Origin: Cyclobacteriaceae bacterium
GTDB taxonomy: Bacteria; Bacteroidota; Bacteroidia; Cytophagales; Cyclobacteriaceae
DNA: 64,000 bases
Direction of reading: 5' to 3'
Assembly (NCBI GenBank): GCA_958296015.1
Contig: CATQIH010000013.1
Span: forward strand, 62,001 to 126,000
A program made the position numbers and the translations under genes. Positions 60,741 through 64,000 of the stretch are shown here, one piece after another. Each line of letters opens with the position of its first letter. The stretch's first letter is position 1. The notes beneath the pieces are model-generated. The model made no database searches, was not told the origin of the DNA, and saw only the letters and a program-made list of their open reading frames with translations.

Positions 60741-61352
60741 ATGCTTACAAATACACCAGAAAAAATTGCGGTTTTTGATATTAATGGCACATTGTACAAC
60801 AAAAAATCCAAGGACGAATTCTTTCGCTTTGTATGCTATAAGAATAGCTATAAGTTGTTAGATATATACCATATATTTTTATATAAGCTACTCATAAAGA
60901 TGGGAGCTATCGGCCAAACCGAATTCAAAGAAAATTTTTTCAATTATCTGGACAACCTGCCACCTGAAGTGGTAAATCAGTATGCCAGGGAATTCTGGTC
61001 TATAGAATATTCCCGGTATTTCAACCATGAGCTTCTGGAACGTGTAGATTATCTTAGGAAGCAAGGCATCAAAATATGCTGTGTATCTGGCGGTCTGGAT
61101 GTTTATATGGAACCGCTTTATGAAATGTTTCCAGCAGAAGTACACCTCAATACCCGTGTCAAATACATCAAAAATACCTATAAAGTAATGGGTGAAGCCT
61201 GTAAGGGTAAAGAAAAGATCCGGCGGCTGGATGAGTATTTTGAGGGCAGGTCCTATCATATTGTAGAAGCCTATTCTGATGATATTGAACCCCTGTTCGA
61301 TCTGGCTGACAAAGCATTTAAGGTAGAAAAAGGTAGGCTGACGCAAGTATAA
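60741..61352 (+). CDS. HAD-family (IB) phosphatase-like protein with an altered DxD motif
   Basis: 203 residues, class I cap of the phosphoserine-phosphatase-like subgroup. Motif I reads AVFDINGTLY: nucleophile Asp13 is present, but the second acidic residue (general acid/base) is Asn15. Motif II is CCVSGGLD, motif III Lys in GKEKIRRLDEYF, and motif IV YSDDIEPLFDLAD. It is first of a likely operon with the ABC pair (33-base gap to the ATPase). Substitution of Asp15 usually weakens phosphatase activity, so it may be a phosphotransferase, a binding protein, or inactive. Confidence 0.82.
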   Translation: MLTNTPEKIAVFDINGTLYNKKSKDEFFRFVCYKNSYKLLDIYHIFLYKLLIKMGAIGQTEFKENFFNYLDNLPPEVVNQYAREFWSIEYSRYFNHELLERVDYLRKQGIKICCVSGGLDVYMEPLYEMFPAEVHLNTRVKYIKNTYKVMGEACKGKEKIRRLDEYFEGRSYHIVEAYSDDIEPLFDLADKAFKVEKGRLTQV

Positions 61353-61385
61353 AGCTAAAGCGTGTAAATCAACTTATCAATACAT

Positions 61386-62013
61386 ATGATTCAAATTGAG
61401 CAGTATAAGAAATCCTATGGAGGTGCCATTGTGCTGGATGTACCTAAGCTGGAAATACCCTTCGGTGTTCATTGGATTAAGGGAAAAAATGGCTCGGGAA
61501 AGACAACTTTCTTCAAATCAGTAGCAGGTTTGCTGCCTTTTGAGGGCGAGATTATACTCAACGACATAAGCTTAAAAAGGCATTCCGTTGCCTATAGAAG
61601 GCAGGTAAATTATGGTGAAGCAGAACCATATTACCCCGCTTTCCTCACGGCAAAAGACTTGATTCAATTTGTTGCCCGAGCCAAAAGAGCCTCTGCAACG
61701 CAGATTGATTTTATGCTGGAACAACTGGATATGCACAGCTTTTATGAAAAATCCTGTGGCACTTATTCCAGTGGTTATGCTCAAAAAATTGTCTTTAGCG
61801 TTGGCTTTTCTAGGTCATCCAAGCGTAATTATGCTTGATGAGCCGCTCATCACTATCGATACCAAAGCCACAGAAGCTATGTATGAGCTGATCAAACACT
61901 ATCAGCAGCAAACTACTTTTTTGCTGTTTTCTCATCAAGACTTTGATGTGAATGCACTCAACATCAAACATACTTACCTGGTAGATCATCAAACGATTAC
62001 TCAAGAAAACTGA
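61386..62013 (+). CDS. ABC transporter ATP-binding protein, broken by a one-base insertion
   Basis: Repaired length about 209 residues. Walker A KGKNGSGKTTFFKSVAGL, Q-loop region (RRQVNYGEAEPYYPA), signature YSSGMLKKLSLALAFLG once repaired, and Walker B VIMLDEPLITIDT followed by the switch His (FLLFSHQ). The read sequence has GGTTATG where GGTATG is expected, near 61774-61777, putting the first half (to 61838) and second half in different frames. Its permease partner starts 5 bases after the stop. Confidence 0.85.
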
Positions 62014-62018
62014 TAAGA

Positions 62019-63102
62019 ATGTTCCCATACTTGGTCCTTATCAGGACGCTGGTTACTACATTTTATCAGGAAAATGCCGGATTTTTCTTTATAACACTGG
62101 GGTTAGCCTTTGGTGTGCTACATTATACCGAGCATTATTATATCATCCGGGCTGCGTTTCAGTCTTATCTTTTGCTAAGCCTGATGCTGATGCTGTGGAC
62201 TTTGTATCTGTTCAAAACGATTGGGTTCACTTTGCAAAGTTTTATGAAAAGTGAAAATCAGTTTTTATACCAGCTTTATTTGTACCCTGTTAGGACACAA
62301 TTTATTGGGCTGCTTGCGGTACATATGCTGCAATTTTTGCCAATACTCTTCTATGCATTTGTTTTGATAACCATTGGCACAATACATGGCTTCTGGATCA
62401 CACCTGCCATTTGCTGCACGTTTCTGCTGGTAGCTGTAGCATTTGCAGTATACCTGTATAAATGTGCATTGTTTGCTCCAGGCAAAAATAATCGTTGGGT
62501 AAAACTAACTGCTGGTATAGATCAACTCAAAAAGCCTGGCTTCTCATTTTTTCTTTTTGATGTAATATACCGTTACAAGCTGACATTTTTATATACCAAA
62601 GTTGTTTCGCTCACCTTACTGATCATTGTAGCCAACCTCTATGCTTCAGATCAATACGACGAAAGGCTGGCAGCTTTTACCTTGATCATTGCTGCATTGG
62701 CCAACAACAAGCTTTTGTATCGCTTTCATGATTTTAACCAAAATATACTAGCATGGCAGAGAAACACCGTGGTCTGTTCTTGAAAGGTTTTCAAGGTACC
62801 ATCTCACGCTGATAATTTTACTTTTGCCCGAGATCATAACCGCAACCAGATATTATGCAGATATTCTCTCTGCTTCCTCTTTGGTGGCAGGCGTAGTGCT
62901 GATGGTTAGCACAGCAAGTCTGGCGCATAGCTACTTGTACAGGAAGTTTCTCTCAGACGAGGTTTTGATCAAACATATGGCCTTTGCCGGGCTGGTCTAT
63001 TTTCTGGTGACTGTTTTTGGGGCACCCATGTTGATGCTGGCTATCGTAAATATGATTATCTCTTATGCCTGTTTTAACAAATACTATTATACCTATCAGT
63101 AG
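62019..63102 (+). CDS. ABC-type permease partner, multi-pass membrane protein, broken by a one-base insertion
   Basis: Starts at ATG 62019. Two frames join: 62019-62783 (RTLVTTFYQENAGFFFITLGLAF, SLMLMLWTLYLFK, and further helices to LLYRFHDFNQNILAWQRNT) and a second ending at 63102 (LPEIITATRYYADILSASSLVAGVVLMVSTASL, GLVYFLVTVFGAPMLMLAI). A one-base insertion near 62770-62773 (T-G-G run) separates them; removed, the junction reads RNTWSVLERFSRYHLTLIILLLP. Repaired size is about 360 residues with eight or so membrane segments. It has no homology I can name beyond ABC-2-like context; the substrate is unknown. Confidence 0.7.
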
Positions 63103-63203
63103 GAAACCAATAAACTATTATGCCCGGGCAAGCATCGCATTAGAAAATTTATTACTTTGGTTACAAAATACACGCACAAAGATACTAACCAATAACCACC
63201 AAG

Positions 63204-63809
63204 ATGAAAGGGAAAGGCTTTACTGATGCTGAAATCGTAGAAGCACTACAGGATGCAAGTCGTCTGGATACGACAGTCCGCTACCTGTATCAGACGCATT
63301 TTGAGAGCCTGGCAAACTTCATCAGAACGAACAGTGGCAATGATCAGGATGCAGAAGATCTTTTTCATGAAACGCTGGTTGTATTTATAGAATTGGTGAA
63401 GCAACAGAAATTCAGAGGAGATAGCAGTATCAAAACTTTTCTGTATGCTATTCAGCGTAATCTGTGGCTCAACGAGCTGAAAAAAAGAAGCCGGACATCA
63501 TATCGTGAAACTACCTACTATGATAAGAGCGAAAAATATGAGCGAGATATTCAATACGGAGTAGCGCAGGAAGAAGCTAGGAAACAAGTGCTTGGCCTGA
63601 TAGACAAACTGGGCGAAAACTGTAAAAAGATACTGGTGTTATTTTATTACGAAGAAATGTCTATGAAAGATATCTTTCGGCAAATGGGATACGAAAACGA
63701 GCAGGTAGCACGCAATATGAAGTACAAATGCATGAAAAAGCTGAATGATATGTTAGACAGTGATGTGGCTGTAAAACAATTATTCAAAAATTTGTTAGTA
63801 GATGAATGA
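63204..63809 (+). CDS. ECF-type RNA polymerase sigma factor
   Basis: 201 residues with region 2 (TVRYLYQTHFESLANFIRTNSGNDQDAEDLFHETLVVF and KTFLYAIQRNLWLNELKK) and region 4 (LGLIDKLGENCKKILVLFYYEEMSMKDIFRQMGYENEQVARNMKYKCMKKL). No region 3, as usual for ECF sigmas. It belongs to the type common in Bacteroidota in operons with a short-lived anti-sigma or with the following tail-domain protein. It overlaps the next gene start by eight bases, so translation is coupled. Confidence 0.92.
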   Translation: MKGKGFTDAEIVEALQDASRLDTTVRYLYQTHFESLANFIRTNSGNDQDAEDLFHETLVVFIELVKQQKFRGDSSIKTFLYAIQRNLWLNELKKRSRTSYRETTYYDKSEKYERDIQYGVAQEEARKQVLGLIDKLGENCKKILVLFYYEEMSMKDIFRQMGYENEQVARNMKYKCMKKLNDMLDSDVAVKQLFKNLLVDE

Positions 63810-64000
63810 TAAAGATATAGTAAGAGCCAGTATGATCGATAGCTACCTGGCAGGTAGCCTGACTGACGAAGAGATGATATATTTCAACAAACAACTCCAG
63901 GAAGATGCTTCTTTAAGAGCAGCACTCGAGAACTATGAAATCTCACGGGATGCTGTCAGAAACTATGCCCTCAGAAACGATCTCAGGCATATACGGCATC
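63802..64000 (+). CDS. Start of a gene coupled to the ECF sigma factor
   Basis: Begins at ATG 63802 inside the sigma factor stop region and runs off the right edge: about 66 codons. MNDKDIVRASMIDSYLAGSLTDEEMIYFNKQLQEDASLRAALENYE has the pattern of an anti-sigma-like N-terminus (ASD-type, ...YLAGSLTDEEM..F...L), often found before a membrane segment in Bacteroidota sigma-factor operons. The rest is outside the window, so function is a family inference. Confidence 0.7.
   Translation, partial: MNDKDIVRASMIDSYLAGSLTDEEMIYFNKQLQEDASLRAALENYEISRDAVRNYALRNDLRHIRH

Noticed and set aside
61669-62013. A separate ABC gene starting at 61669
   Set aside because: It is the second half of the frameshifted ATPase; the frame before it holds the Walker A motif.

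Overview
The window looks like a chromosomal stretch of a Bacteroidota member, most likely Cytophagales (Cytophagia-type). Pointers are a secreted protein with a C-terminal type IX secretion sorting domain, Bacteroidota-type promoter boxes (TAnnTTTG), a short RpoD-type sigma factor, START-like and LptF/G proteins of the Bacteroidota form, and a TonB-receptor/PnuT/kinase cluster under a TPP riboswitch. Composition is moderate in GC and most of the window is ordinary core genome; genus cannot be assigned by reading alone.

Layout. 1-1.5 kb: thiamin uptake cluster on the minus strand (pnuT-like permease, P-loop kinase, TPP riboswitch, start of a TonB-dependent receptor). 1.6-8 kb: hemW, a small outer-membrane barrel, NDH-2-type dehydrogenase, uvrA. 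8.2-11.9 kb: a 1225-residue secreted esterase-like protein with five PKD/REJ repeats and a sorting tail. 12-17.3 kb: DacB-type carboxypeptidase, D-amino-acid aldolase/dehydratase-like enzyme, small unknowns, thiL, methylmalonyl-CoA epimerase, an A-type Fe-S carrier. 17.4-20.3 kb: sigma54 response regulator, Hpt protein and a membrane protein resembling a sugar-phosphate transferase that lacks its catalytic half. 20.3-31.2 kb: hldD, AI-2E-family exporter, pbpC and a giant alpha-2-macroglobulin lipoprotein. 31.2-34.4 kb and 38.7-40.7 kb are accessory islands: a composite palindromic element, two members of one unrecognised protein family, a 42-bp tandem repeat array, a lone minimal nucleotidyltransferase and decayed toxin-antitoxin genes. 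34.4-38.7 kb: SDR epimerase, LOG-family protein, lytic transglycosylase, glycerophosphodiesterase-like protein and GlpF-type channel. 40.7-48 kb: amidohydrolase lipoprotein and a complete RND efflux operon (TolC, adaptor, pump). 48-50.4 kb: hybrid histidine kinase and tRNA-Met. 50.5-60.2 kb: START-like protein, LptF/G permease, rpsO-pnp, a frameshifted RpoD-type sigma factor, trxB, GNAT, PhoH, SAM hydrolase, tRNA-Leu. 60.2-64 kb: decayed HigB toxin, HAD phosphatase, an ABC ATPase/permease pair (both frameshifted), and an ECF sigma factor overlapping the start of its likely partner.

How they fit together: several genes serve the envelope (PBP1C with macroglobulin, DacB, lytic transglycosylase, LptF/G, HldD, RND efflux). 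The thiamin cluster plus thiL gives uptake and activation of vitamin B1. The most unusual material is in the two accessory islands, where each copy of an orphan protein family sits beside a different structured repeat. Five single-base insertions breaking otherwise conserved genes between 56 and 63 kb look more like base-calling errors than biology, but need reads to decide.
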